The notes under the pieces are model-generated. The model had not been told where the DNA came from and searched no databases. It worked only from the letters and a program-made list of their open reading frames with translations. 64,000 nucleotides of DNA. Origin: Oryzias latipes (taxonomy: Eukaryota; Chordata; Actinopteri; Beloniformes; Adrianichthyidae). Where the stretch lies: positions 28,316,707 through 28,380,706 of the forward strand of contig NC_019862.2 in assembly GCF_002234675.1 (NCBI RefSeq), read 5' to 3'. Both the position numbers and the translations under genes were made by a program. Of the stretch, positions 1-12,639 are shown piece by piece; position 1 is the stretch's first letter, and each line of letters opens with the position of its first letter.

Positions 1-1457
1 GACTAGACTAAACTGGACATCCCTGCCCTTCGCGGAAAGGAAAAATTCCTAAAAAAATGGATTCAGGAAAAAACGAAAAAACCTCTTTGGTGCCCACATG
101 AAGGAGGGATCCTCCCCCAGGACGGACAGGTGATTTACCAGAACTCTTAGAGAAGAATTAACTTATCCAACCCTACAACTACATATTTAAAGTCCAGCAG
201 ACGAGCTTCATCCAGATGGAGCTGGGGGGGACAGTCGGCGGCGCGAATTGAGCCAGAGACAGGAACCACAGCCAGGTGGAGAAGCGGGAGCCACAAGGGG
301 GCCCAAGTCTGGGTTCCCCTGTGCCGGTCCCCAGCCCGGATAAACTTACAGGGAGGGGCATTCGGGCATAAAACTCTGCCAAACATAACGTGCAGATCAG
401 TGAACGCTGATTCTAGGTGGCGACCCCTGGTGCTGAAAAGGTGAACAACAACATCTTAACTGACACAAATGTAAAGACAGATGCAGCCATATTTGTTTCT
501 CTTTACGTTTGCTGCTTTTCAGCTGCATTGTTGACCACCAGCCTACAAGAAACCTCCTGGAATCCTGAATGCTGATCATGGAGAACATTTGCACTGAGCT
601 GCATTTGGCTACAGCTCATTTGTTTTTTGGGGAGTGGGATCAATGTTTTTGCTGCTTTACAACCACCCTTTTTTGATGTATGCTCTGCTTCATGAGATAA
701 TTCTAAGCCTAATACCACATCAGGTGTTGTTTTTTTCAGAACCTTAAACTATAAAAATAGGTGGGTTACTTTTTTATTATATGTGTAATGAGTTGTTGCT
801 CCTCTCTGTTTTTAATCCACAGTGCCATCATTCGTGGCTCAAAACTCAACATTTTTTTGCATTCTTTCAAGGATGGAAGTAAAAATTAGACGGGAGAAAT
901 TTAAATATTATAAATAATATCAAAAAGATTAAAATTACATTTGTCATTAAAATGACAAATGTAAAGTCATACATTTTCTTTTAGGAAAGTTAAAGAACAA
1001 AATTATTTAATGTTAAGAGTAAGTAAAAATGTGTGTATCATGTTGAATAAAATTATTATTCAGTTTTAGGGGCTGAGTTTAATTTTTTTTGCAATTATTT
1101 TAGAACTACTACTAAAAAGATGGAAAAATCCAATAATAATTGAAAACAAAAACAAACAAAAAATGTTTCAATAAAACTGAAAAGACCACATGTTTGGAAA
1201 ATTAAAGCAAAAATAATTAGTATAGACGAATACTTCTGGAATATGCCACAATGACTTGAGTAAAATCCTTCATATTTAGAGTAAAGCTGATGAAAAAATG
1301 TATTTGGATATATTACGCATTATTGTTTTTAAGACATAGGAATGCCCTCGTGGCTTGAACTGCATAGATCAAAAATACTCTTTCCTTTTAATGACATTAT
1401 GTCATGTATTATGACATAATGACCCATGCTGCTCTCCCCGTGTAACCCTCTCTGCAG
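1..1457. other. Left-edge sequence, intron or intergenic, no supported exon
   Basis: AT-rich DNA upstream of the first recognisable exon. The RING-gene exon at 1458 begins with a splice acceptor and an open codon, so earlier exons of that gene lie here or beyond the left edge. I could not identify one. A dispersed repeat fragment lies at about 371-457. The short open frames here match nothing I recognise. Confidence 0.6.
371..457 (+). repeat. Dispersed repeat family R1, copy 1
   Basis: The stretch with 'ctctgccaaac', 'gctgatt', 'gtggcgacccctg' and 'aaggtgaacaacaa' recurs, diverged, at about 7831-7888 and 62104-62188 in the same orientation. Shorter reverse-strand matches occur at about 44453-44500 and 48597-48645. 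The family resembles the fish repeat with the core 'ggggtcgccacagc'. I cannot assign its class. Confidence 0.6.
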
Positions 1458-4400
1458 TCACAATTAGATGCAATGAAGTTAAACAAGCTTCATGCGGCAA
1501 CAATGGCCCCTGCTCCCAGAACAAGAGATGAGAAGGCCGAGGTCAGGCCTCACCCCAGAGCTTCTCGCCGTCAGTCGTTGGAAGACAACCGGCCGAGGAC
1601 CGCCAATCCAGAGAACCGCATCACCACCATCCCAGAGATCACAGAGTCCTTTGAGAAAAGACTTCAGCTCAGTGACAAGAGGACCATGTCTCTGGTGAGC
1701 ATCACTGCCAGAACCAAATTCACAGATTTTTACTGCCTTTCTTTAACAGGTTGCCTTTAAAAATGTTGGATAAGTCAGTCTGCCTAGTGTGTAAACAGGC
1801 GGTTGAAGATTAGGGAACTTAATAGCAGCAGAGTATTTAAGGGCATTAAAGGTGTGCCACCTTAACCTGATTAGGCTTTTGCATTGTAAGAGCAGGGCTA
1901 TGCCAATGCACTGAGGACACCTCAGGGTTCAATAGATTAATGTGCTGATAGGATTACATTCAGGAATTACCCACATGACAGGTGACATGCTCATCTCTTA
2001 CGGAACAGTTACATTAACTCACACGTCCCTCAGATCTACACGTGTGTTTTAAAGAAATACTGACTGTCTTCGACTGGAGTTTTCTCTTAGAGAAAGAATT
2101 GTATCTGCTTTTACACGACCGGGCCAGGGATGTGTCAGGAACCCCAAACCCATTTATACAAAAACTGAAACATGACAAAAATCATAGGAGCAACAAAAAG
2201 AGTGACAGAGCAGAACAGAACAGAACAGGAGACCTGATGAGGTAGAAGTGAAAACAAGCCACTTCGGCTGAGAGAAATTGACAGAAATGAAAACAGCTGT
2301 GGATGATCAACATGAACCCGGAGTGACTGATAGGGAACAACTCAAAACATGACCGAAATCAAGACCACTGAAAAACCAAACTAAAGCAAAGAATCTTTAC
2401 AGTACCCCTCCCCAAAAGGGCAGATACCAGATGCCCAAAAAACCTGATGGAAGAGGAACAAAATTATTATGCAAATGTTAAAACATGAACAACAGTACAT
2501 TTTTTAACTTTAAAAATAATGTTTGCTTGGATCAAACAAAGTAAATAATAGAGAGATTTTTCTTAAAATCAACATTTTAATAATAGTTTGAAAGGAAAAA
2601 ATAACATATAAAATGATGAGTGAAATTTAAAAAATGTAATATAACAAGAATGTCAAAATGGCATATTGACATTTTTGTGGATAAGGTTTAAAAAATAGAG
2701 AACGAGTACAAAAGTAGAAAAATTACAAAACAATTTGAATGAAGTCGGTCATGTGGACCTATCTGAAGTTCAAAAGCTTTGAAAGAAAAAGTTGAAACTT
2801 AAACTTGAATTTAAAATGAAAGTTGACATAATTTCAGAAGTAAAGTAAAACTGTCAAGAATAAAGTTGAAGTGAATAAGTCAAAAGAAAATTGAAATGAC
2901 ACAATTACATAATTATTGCAAATGGTAATGTAAAGTGAACATATTCTGGATTACTATTAACTATTGTCCAATTGTAAATGTGCATCAATTATCAAACATT
3001 TTAAAGTCCTGTTGATTATTTAAAAAATGCAGTTATAAAATATTACAAAGGTAAATTACAAACAAAGAATAAAAAAGGAAAACTGGACAAAACGGAAAAC
3101 AACCTTTAAAGCCAAACACAAAAGCAGTTAAAGATGGAATGACAAACTTTAAAAACACCAAATTGCAAATGTTTATTCTTTTAATTTTTTTAAAGTAACC
3201 CTCATAATCAATCCTATTGTGGATGTAACTTCTTACAGGCACTAAATGAATCTGCATGGAGATCACATCTCATCAAAACATACCTGCTGCAGCAATAAGT
3301 GAGGAATTGGATGGCTGAAAAGTATTTTCCATTTAGTGCTGTAGAAATGTTCTTGTCTATCCAAACATTGAAAAAGTGATGTAAACAGAGCAGATGATCG
3401 ACAAGCACCTTCAAGATCTTTTCTGAGAACAAAGCCAGCTTTATCTCATTTCGGAGCCTCATTGATTTCTGGAACACTCCATTCAGTTTTTCAAAACAGA
3501 CTAAAGAGACTCAATGATTGCCCTTGATTTGATGCTTCAAAAGCAAAATGACTGGAGATACTAGATTAGGGTCTTTCTGTTAAAGAAAATGAAAATGTTT
3601 TCTGTGCCTTTTGCAGAGTGACGATAACAAGGTGTGCCTGATCTGCCATGAAGACATGTGCAAAAGTGGAGGAGGAGGAGTTCAACAGCTTCAGTGTACG
3701 CACCGCTTCCACAAAGAGGTAAGTCTGTCAGATTATGCTGCTGCACGCCTCAGGTCCGATGTGAAGGCAGCATCACAGACATCAGATCTGCAGAGCATGG
3801 CAGCAGCGCGTTCCCAGACATCCATGATGCTATCTGGCAAAAAACGACAGTATCTGTGCAGAAGCATGGAGCAACTGGAAGCCCCTGTAATGGAGCAATA
3901 CTGATGTTTAAATCTTCCCTCTGGTATGTGCTGAAGGTAGCTCGGAAGTTAGAGCAGAGTCTGCAGCGCAGAGGCAGCGAAACAGCTGCCTGTCAGGTCA
4001 GGAGGCCTTGGGGTGAGAGGAGAAGGTCTGCAGATGAAGAAATGCCCTCAGAGAAGGAGCAGCGCATCTGGCACCGTCAGCTCTCCCTGCGCAGACACCG
4101 CTGATGTACAGAGAGTTTTATCTTTGGAAAGTTTGAAGGATTCCCCACCTCAGGCAAACATCAGAGTTGTGTCTGGAGCGTCCATGATGTCATGTTGTGT
4201 GGTTCATGCAAGGCTAGAGATAATTCTAAAGTTTGACTCAGGTTCTTTTATTGAAAGCTGGATGATAAATGTAATATCTGGGAAGAACGAAGATTTATTT
4301 TTGTGTGATTGCCCTTACTTTTTCTTTTCATTTTTTGTATTTGAGTACAAATTTTTAAGGTTTCCTGCTAGTGTTAGCTTGTATTTATCAATAATATGTG

Positions 4401-5012
4401 CATCTGCATATTTCCATTTTAATAAAAGATGTATTTTAAGTTTATTGTTTTTGTGTACAGGCATATTAAGCGAGTTTCTTAATCCTGGTCCTCTGCTGTT
4501 TTATGCTCTAGTGCATGATTCAAATGGCAGAGACATGATAAAGACTCACTTGTTGGAGCAGAGAAATGATATCCCTGTGTTAAGTTATAGTCCCTGGGAA
4601 GTAACCAAAAAACTGTGTTTCTTTAACGTGTTTCAGTGTTTGAGTGACTGAACACTAGAATCCAAATGTGCAGGAGGATCTCCACTCCTGCATCACACAG
4701 TGATCAGCAGACATGACACTGTTGTCCTTGCAGCTGAGTGTTGGGGTCAGTATTGAGCGCATCGTGCACGTGCTTACTGTATAACACCATGTGGGCAAAT
4801 GACATCCTGGTGTCAGTATAGATAATCCATATCCACCAGAAGTGATGGCCTGTCTGAAAAATGGATCCGGTGCGGGTAATAACAAGTTTCATGGTGTGTT
4901 TCAGTGCATGGAGCAGTGGCTGTGGAAGAAACAGACGTGTCCCACATGCCGCGTCCATGTATCCATGATAAAACCCCTCCACTGGTCTTCATCCCGCACC
5001 ACTGTCCCGTGA
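1458..5012 (+). CDS. RING-H2 E3 ubiquitin ligase-like protein, 3' exons (partial)
   Basis: Three exons join in phase 0: 1458-1694, 3617-3718 and 4905-5012 (TGA), giving 148 residues. The first encodes a basic, polar stretch (MKLNKLHAATM... to KRTMSL). The next two form a C-terminal RING-H2 zinc finger: CLIC at the start of exon 2, a C-T-H-RF-H run before its end, then C-MEQWLWKKQT-CPTC in exon 3. That is the C3H2C3 spacing of E3 ligases that recruit E2 enzymes. A RING at the extreme C terminus recalls the TTC3/DZIP3/RNF214 group, but this assignment is an inference. Exon 1 has no initiator context and opens straight after an acceptor at 1456-1457, so the N-terminal part is missing. A polyadenylation signal at 5421 fits as the gene end. 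Confidence 0.72.
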
Positions 5013-5420
5013 TGATCCTGCGCTTGCAGTGCCTGCATGTTCATGTGACCTATTTTCCCAAAGACCTCCACTCCTTCTGCATGCCCCCAGGGGAAGATGG
5101 TGTCCCATCAGGGTTTATAATATGCTATTATTTGTTTGTTTGTATTTTCTTTAATTTGTTTTAGTAAAACATGAGCTGTGAACCAACCTGCATGTGCATG
5201 AAATGTGCAGTGAAGATGTTCCTGAGCGATTATCAGCCAGACTTTACCCACAGCTTTAAAATGTAGCACACCAACAGGAACATTTGACATTAGGGACAAA
5301 ATGGACTCAAATTTCCCGTTTAGACTTTGAGCTGCAGTGAACACATAAACACCTTTGACGATCTTCACATTTTGCTGCAAGTTCTTCACACTTTGAGGAA
5401 AAAACCTACCTTAAAAACAC

Positions 5421-5426
5421 AATAAA
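5421..5426 (+). terminator. Candidate polyadenylation signal of the RING gene
   Basis: AATAAA lies about 410 bp after the RING-gene stop codon and is the first canonical hexamer downstream. No transcript data support it. Confidence 0.5.
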
Positions 5427-7830
5427 GTCCTTTTGAATCTAACATTTAAGGATTTGTTTGAATTCAGCACATTGCATTTGGAATAAATGGAATTTCTGTT
5501 CTGTGAGTTAAACTGTGAGTTAGACTATTTGGAATGATTTAACGAGTATGCATGGACAAAATATAATTGTCACATGATTCAGATATTTTTTTAGGCCTTC
5601 AGAGAAAGCCTTGAAGGCCCCGACGGCCCACCACTGGTGAGTTTCCACCCAAAACAATACTTAAGAGCTGAGACAGTTTTGTATTGAAGTTAGCAAATAT
5701 ACATTTCTGATTTAAAATATTCCAACACATCCACTGGACAGTTGCTCTGTTCTCTAAACAGACCCGTTTTGGAATCATTTATCTTTGTCTACTTGCATAG
5801 ACTCCTTCAAATTTGCCTGTGAATTTGGCTCCGCCCAAGTAGCAACACTTTGATTCAGCACCATGGCTCATCAACGTAGTACCCAGAAGTTGTGTGTATT
5901 TGTATGATTTGTTGCCATAAGTGAACATTTGACTTTTCTCATAAACATACAATCCAACATGATGCCTTTACAGACTCCTATAAATACACGTCAGAGAGAA
6001 GGCGTCGCCAGAGCACACACAGGGTTTTTGTGGGTTGGAGACTTTCGCTTGTAAACCTGTCTGTATATTGTAAAGTTTTTCAACTTCTCTTTTATGTGTT
6101 TTTGTTGCCAAAAGAAAAGTTTACTGTCCGTTTTAACAGTAAAAAGAGATGAACTGCTGAAAACACAGTTTGTTGGTCTTTGCAGATAAGGAATAAAGCT
6201 TATTATAGCAAGACAAATGTTCTTTTCTTCCTGTGTATAAATGTAAAACTTTGTATTCTTTCGTAAACAAATAGTCAATTAGACTCTCCTTGGATTTGAA
6301 AATCTTCAGTCTGTTTTTCATGTGCTTAGTAGTATTCGAATGCTGAAATGCCACACAGAAACATTCCATTTAGGAACTTTAAAGGTTGTAGTGTGCGTGT
6401 GTCTGGTGTTGCTGTGCATGCCAGAATAAATACTGCAAAAATAACCCACACTTATTAAAAGTGCTTTGGTTTGTCTGTGTTCCAACATATCATTTTCTAT
6501 AGCAACATTACTATTAAGGTAATAACACTGTAGCCAATAGAAAAAAAAGCCCATGTTAAATATTCAAAGGAAAGTAAATCCCTTTAAAGTGCTGGCGCGG
6601 CGCTCCTTTCAGATTGTTAGAACTTGCAGTCATAACAAAGGATAAAAAAATTCCCTTTGTTCAGTTGGTCAACATGTAGAGGGGAAGGACTCAAATGTAC
6701 ATATTAGAGGTGTGAAGATGTTTGTAATCATAGCTGTTGGAAAGACTCCTCCTCAGACATTGCTTCAAACTTTGCATATAACTAACCATACTGCGGCCAG
6801 AAAAGTTGTCATAGTTCCCCATTAAATGGTTGCAAGGCTGCCAAAACAATATTGCTACAGTTATTATGATATAATTATTTTTTTCTTTTTGTTTGCAATG
6901 TTTTTTGTGTGTGAAATAGACTGTAAATGTCCACCAATCCACCAACAAATGATTTTCATCTGTTACCTGACAACAAAACAAGCAAACAGATAAACATTAA
7001 TGCAAAGTGCAGACAAATATTGCAAACCATCAATCTGTTTTAAACAACAAAAAAATAATAAAACAAAACAATAAAATGCTGACACGAATGGGCGTTTTGA
7101 ACCTGATTACTGATAAACCATAAATTTCACTGGGAAACAGTTAAAGTGGTGCAATCTCTTGCTTATTTCCAGTGTTTCTGTGAGACACTCCATACTTAAA
7201 ATGTGTTTTGACTAAACACTGTCTAAAAGGTGCAACCAGGTCTGGATCCCAATGCTCCTTGCAGACATTCACACTGCTGTCATGAAGACTACCCAACACT
7301 GCAAAATGTAAAATTCCACACACATCTAGAATCTTCTAGGTTTTTCTGACTAGAACAATGATTGTCTGCTGTTCAACATCTTAATAAGCATTAAATCTCA
7401 TGAACTTTTTTTTTTACAAGTGTTTTTGTTTATTTTATTTTCTGTTTGTTGCTGTATTTGTTTAATTATGGATCTTGATGTTGTGGGTTTTGATTGTTTC
7501 CTTCTGTGATGTATCATTTGTAAACTATCTGTTTCATGCAAGAATAAAAAACTCAAAGCATATTTTTTGGATCATATTTCTGCTTTATCTTATTTCCTCA
7601 AGAAAGCTGATGTTGCATAATTCAGATAGTTCAGAGCAGTCACCCCAAAATAAAACCACATGTTAACAATTTCACCCAAACACACATTTACAAATGTATT
7701 ATAATGAAAAATGTTATCTAGAATCTAAAACAAATAACATTAGCTTTAAAAAAAGCATGTATTATTACTACAAATAAGTCATACCTGAATATATTACTTA
7801 TAACACAATTAAGATAAAAAAAAGGTATAG

Positions 7831-7888
7831 TCATTTCCTGTGGCGACTCCTGACGGGATGTGCCGAAAGGTGAACAACAAGATAAAAT
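7831..7888 (+). repeat. Dispersed repeat family R1, copy 2
   Basis: Shares 'gtggcgact/acccctg', 'gccgaaaggtgaacaacaa' with the copy at 371-457. Confidence 0.6.
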
Positions 7889-8029
7889 AACCTAACTTAT
7901 TGAAATTATAGCAGTAATACTTTTCTAAATTTTATTCTACACATCAGTGAAAGTCTCAATGTTGCCATAAATACTCTGAACTCGTACTCTAAGTATATTC
8001 CAATTTTTTAAAATATCTACAAATATTAA

Positions 8030-8290
8030 AGTCCCACTCCAGCCATATTTCGATAATTTTCAAATTGTTCACAGCCGTCTTTTAATTATAAGTATGCTAC
8101 TTTTAACCAAAAGAAAAAAAAACTGTGTCGTTTCCTAGGACATAGTTTCTGCAGAGTGAGAGGAGTTTATTCGAAATTTACCTGAGTTGTGACCTTTAAC
8201 CCCATTCCCACATCCCATCATCCACCTGTTTGCAGACTCTACCGCTACCTTACAGCCACTTATAACCTCAAGTTTTCAGCCAGTTTTAAT
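8030..8290 (+). repeat. Dispersed repeat family R2, partial copy a
   Basis: Holds 'gtcccactccagccat' at its left and 'ctaccttacagccact' towards its right. The second motif, with the preceding 'cccatcatccacctgtt' context, recurs at about 51.48 kb, 62.8 kb and, inverted, 20.97 kb. The right half of the family is missing. A MITE begins 18 bp further on. Confidence 0.5.
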
Positions 8291-8307
8291 TTTTTTTAAA
8301 AGTAGGT

Positions 8308-8510
8308 TTAACACTTCTGCTATCCTAGGCACTTTAACGTTGGGAGTTGGGTCATCTAGACCCACTAGACAGTGTGCTAAACCTTTTTTCTTCAATGAGT
8401 TGTGAACCTCACTGGTGTCTATGGATTACATGAAATCTTTCCAGCTTTGTCATGGTAGGGAGAACACATCAAAGTATGGGTGGGGTCATCTAAGATAGTA
8501 CAAGGGTTAA
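8308..8510. mobile_element. piggyBac-like MITE, about 200 bp
   Basis: A TTAA lies at each end (8308-8311 and 8507-8510), as in piggyBac target duplications. Inside them are imperfect terminal inverted repeats: 'cacttctgctatcctag' on the left and the reverse complement of 'ctaagatagtacaaggg' on the right. Subterminal 'gggtcatctaga' and 'ggggtcatctaaga' are also related. The element is too short to encode a transposase. The superfamily is inferred from the TTAA and the CCCTT-type end. Confidence 0.68.
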
Positions 8511-9049
8511 AAGTTTTAAACATCAAACTCTGGATAACATGAGTAGTATTTTCTCATCGGCTGGTATTTATTAGAATTGGTACGTGCTTTTCTACTTAAG
8601 TACTTTTATTTTGAAGTGTCATAAACTTATTTTTTATTTTATTTTATTAGAACTTCAAAAGATGACACATATTCACATAAGTAGAACAGAAAGAAATAAA
8701 AAAAGAAGAACATATTAAAATACAATAAAGTATAATTAGAAATGTGGGCCACAATACTTGGGATTGTCATACAATCTGTGATCTTCAATGAAAATGGAAA
8801 GTTTTATGGCATTTTTGTTTTTTCATAGATTTCAGTGATTTAAAATATAAACAGATCTCTTATAAAATGTGTTAAATAATGGTTTGATTTTTAAATAATA
8901 TGAATGACGTTTTCCAGACATTAATAGAGCATTAAATGCCTAAATTAAATAAATTAACACCAGAAACTATTCCAATTAATATGAAGTGTTTTTATAACTG
9001 AATAGAAATAGGAAAAGGAGTAAGTTGATAATCTAAGTTGATAAGGAAC

Positions 9050-9420
9050 TTTTGGCCGCGCGTCCAGAAACGCTCGTTTCATTTCCTCCGTTCCTGCCTC
9101 CTCCTCCGTCTGTGAGGCTGCAGGGATGGACGGGCTTTCTTGAGGAGGAGGTGCTCCAGCTGCAGCCTACGTGCAGCAGCTCTTGTCCCGGGGCGGACCG
9201 CGGTCTGGGAGGACGTAAAAACTAACGGTTTCCTGTGCAGAGACGGAGCAAGCCGAGCCGCGCGGGCGGAGTGAGAGTGCACACGTGGACACACCGGACT
9301 GACGCTCCGCCCTGCCAATCGCGGCGCGACTTGGGGACGTCATCACGCACCCAACAACCAATAGGATCGCTTATGGAAAAGTGCAAGTCTGGACGGTGTG
9401 GAGTCGGGAAAATTTAGGTG
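9050..9420 (+). promoter_or_regulatory. CpG-rich candidate promoter, possibly of the TMEM45 gene
   Basis: A block of about 370 bp is far richer in G+C and CpG than the DNA around it (for example gcggaccgcggtc and gagccgcgcgggcgg). It holds two CCAAT boxes ('tgccaatcgc' near 9315 and 'aaccaatagg' near 9355). About 175 bp past its end, 'ctcag|gtaaga' at 9596 is a good splice donor, so a non-coding first exon of the TMEM45 gene could start here and join the acceptor at 12627. The link is an inference. The block could also serve an unseen - strand transcript. Confidence 0.45.
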
Positions 9421-9599
9421 GAAAATGGGTCTGTCTGGAAGGCTGCAGATGTTTACTCTGTGAAGAACAAGAAAAGAAAGAAACAGCCCTGCAGTTTGCT
9501 AGGGTTAACAGATTTCTATGATGGGGAAAACAAAACATTTTTATTATTCTTTTTGAAAACCTTTTTTTTCTATCTCAGGAGGAAAACACACTCAGGTAA

Positions 9600-12500
9600 G
9601 ATTGTTTTTTCCCCCTTTAACAGAAAGTCTTATCCGTGTGCTCTATTTATAATTAGGCAACATAAAATAAAAGTAATTAAAAACAAGACAGAGATCATAA
9701 ATCTAATGGATGTAAATATAGACAAAAAGTTTTTTCCCCCAATCTTTTTCTTATAAAACATTTTAGAAATGTGGGAACTTTTAGACAAACTATCCGAAAA
9801 CCTTTACTGTTCAAGTTAGGTTTATTTATGTCCAACATATTGGAATCTTACAAATATTTTTCTATACAGAACAGTTCAGTCCATGAGGCCTAACAGACGG
9901 CTAAACCAATACTTAAGTACTTGGCTTTCATAAAATCTCACATGTTTATGGTCCAAAGAAAGCTCTAAAATACACTGAACTGCTGATGTTGTTGATTTTG
10001 TGAGTATACTGTCAGGATTGAGATTGTTGCATGATGATGGCCTCGGCTCCAAAGCTTTCTGGGCCTGAGGATGCTGCTCCGGCCGAGGAGGCGTCTAGCA
10101 CACAGCTGAGCTCTGTTTAACATCTCAGTCCACTTCAGCCGAGGGTCCTCCTTCAAACCGGTTCTGTTGGGTAGGACGTTCGCTCTCATTTCCATCCAAA
10201 AACAAGGGCTCAGCAAAGGGGGGGGAGGGGAGGGGGTACACCTTGTTCTCTCTTGTGCTCGCTTTTCATCTCACTCCTGCTTTATGATCTCGTTGTCATG
10301 GGCATTAAAAACCCCATTTTACTGGCTTCTCTGAGCTTTCAGCACACGTGGTTGATGGCACAAAAAGGGTTGAGGACGATCAACGCCACTGCTGATGCTC
10401 ACATTCCAGTTTGCATCTGGTTGCTTTCCTTTAGTGAAACTGTAAACATTGACAGCAGGCAAAGGTCTTTAGCACCAGCAGCCCTCACAGTTTAATTGTC
10501 CCGGGAATGTTGGCTAATCATTATGAGAAAGTATCCACTGATGCTGTAAGCCTTTGTTTAACGGGGTAATGCTCATTTGTGCCGGAACTATATGGAAAAA
10601 AAGGCTTTATTCTTCCTGACACCAACACTAAATCTCTGCTGAGGTGAACCATGGCGCCCAACACACAATAATTATGCTTGATTGTACTCTTTAACTAAAT
10701 TGCAGGCAATCCTTCATTTTGATGGAGCATTTCTCCCTTTTTTTAACTCATGCTGTGTGATAAGCGGAGGACTGTTTTATAAGTCTGTCGGTCTGCAAAC
10801 AAATGAAAAATAATTGTCTTCAACTGAATTTTGGCTTTGGGAAACGGTTTGTTTCAAGCAGTCAAAACAAAAGTAAAACTAAACTAAACAATCAGCAGAA
10901 ATATCCATCTATGCACAGATATATAAAAGTTAGGATAATTAGTTATGACATGGATTGGAAAATACATATACACATACATCCACACTTGTAAATAATTCAC
11001 TTGTTACTCTTAATAGACACATTAACTCGTATGGGATGTGACACAATGAAACTATTGAAAATAAAGTTTGTCAAACGGAGTTTAAATTATTTCTTGAATG
11101 GGGAGAAAGCAAATTTTTATAATATGATGAAATTGTGATAATTACTTTCCTAGTTTAAAGTACCGGTAATACAAAATAAAAAACAATGTCCTCCATTAAA
11201 AATAAATGTAAAAAAATTACAGGAATTTCTTGTATTTTCTTAAGCAATAAAACAATTATAGTTATATATTAACATAAACCTCTACCTTCTCTCAGTTTGT
11301 AGAGAAAGTGTTCTCCTTAACCAGTTCAGATTAGTTTTAGATTTTTTTTTTTTTTTTTATTAGGGTAGTGAAAACAGTCAATTTCAGAATTTTTTTTTTT
11401 CAGAATGTTTTTCTTGCTACAAACAGAAGAATTTCAATGAGTGTTTTTACCCAGCGCTGTCCACTTTAGTGCCAAGAACACACTGAAAGGTTGAGAGTTC
11501 CACACTAAATCCCAACAGTTTTGTCACTTCCTCTTTTATTTCAGTCCAGTATTTTTGTATCCAACTAAATTTCCTCAACATGTGTGCATATGTACCTATT
11601 TCCCTGTTACATTTGCAGCAGTAGGGAGAGTCTAAGCCCAGCTTGCTCCTCAGCAGTGAGTTTTAGATAAGTTTTAAACAGTAATTGATATTTAATTTAA
11701 TTTTTTTTTACTTGTAAATTGAATCAAAGCCAAATTGATTCAGTGTTCTGGCAGTGATAATTCACCGTAATCATTAAAAGAAGTTAAGCCGAGCTTTCCA
11801 AATGTACTGTATTTTATATTTACATAGCTTTATGGTGCAGCATGACTGTAACTATACCTTTAAGGTATAACAGTAACAGCAAAATTAGAAACAATCCTAA
11901 ATGAACAATAAACAGATTTTCTAGCAATATCTGCAAATATTTTGGATCTTACAATTTCCAACACAACAATTTTAATTCCACAACAAAATACAGTTTTATG
12001 TCTGCCTTTTCTTTTAATGCCATAGGGTCACAATGCAAAACTGTCATACACAAATTGCTTTGTGGACAGATTATGCGTTTGCAGCAAAAATAAAGTGAGA
12101 ATGTCTGTCTTTACTGGAATTCTGCTGTGATTTTTTTTAGCTTAAGTGTTATCATTAACGGCATCAATTATCTTCTTTTTAAGCCTTTTATTTGGTTCCT
12201 CTTTCATTTTTCTTCTCAATGAGTGTGGTGGTCACATGACAGCACTAGGCATGTTTTTTATTCTCAGTTCTATGTCTCAGTGTTTGTAGTGCATTTGGTT
12301 TTGGAACAAAGTTGCCTTTGGTTTCTTCTTCTTCATGTTCTCGTCTGTAACTAATCTAAATTTGTCTTTCACACGACTTGGAGTCATAAATTCTCCACTC
12401 AGTGATGGACCACAAACAGGATGTGTTTTAGTGATGTTTCTTGGTTTTACTGTTGCTTCTTTTATATTTTATGTCTTTGACCAGTTACAGTTTGAGCAAA

Positions 12501-12626
12501 AAAATAAACAAAAAGACACTGAATAAAAATTGCATGTTTTTCTGTGTCACTCCAAAAAAAGCAAAGAATGACTCCCCACATTAAGAATTGAAAGCTGGTT
12601 CACGCTATGGTTTCTGTCCCCTTTCA
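9600..12626. other. Probable long first intron of the TMEM45 gene, no supported exon
   Basis: AT-rich sequence with a decayed L1-type fragment at about 11380-11660 and homopolymer runs near 11340 and 11390. A segment of higher complexity at about 10010-10240 and 10560-10680 has mixed base composition without an open frame, and could be conserved non-coding DNA. I cannot support a gene. Confidence 0.4.
11380..11660 (-). mobile_element. Decayed L1/Tx1-type LINE, ORF2 C-terminal relic
   Basis: On the reverse strand the broken frame reads KLGLDSPYCCKCN, then REIGTYAHML, then WIQKYWTEIKEE and KLLGFSVELS. This is the pattern of the C-terminal zinc-knuckle region of L1-like ORF2 proteins (Cys-x2-Cys, then His, followed by a W-x-x-I/V helix). 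Stop codons interrupt it further on. It is a fossil fragment; no reverse transcriptase domain is seen beside it. Confidence 0.6.
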
Positions 12627-12639
12627 GGCGCTGTGAGTC

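Larger units (their letters stand above)
5430..9050. other. Intergenic, AT-rich, repeat-bearing
   Basis: No open frame here looks like a real exon. Identified repeats are an R1 fragment (7831-7888), part of repeat family R2 (about 8030-8290) and a TTAA-flanked MITE (8308-8510). A short GC-richer piece near 5590-5640 (ccttgaaggccccgacggcc) may be another repeat. The rest holds nothing I can name. Confidence 0.6.

Noticed and set aside
1492-1698. Second open frame in the first RING-gene exon (MRQQWPLLPE)
   Set aside because: Its phase does not continue into the RING exon, while the MKLNKLH frame does.
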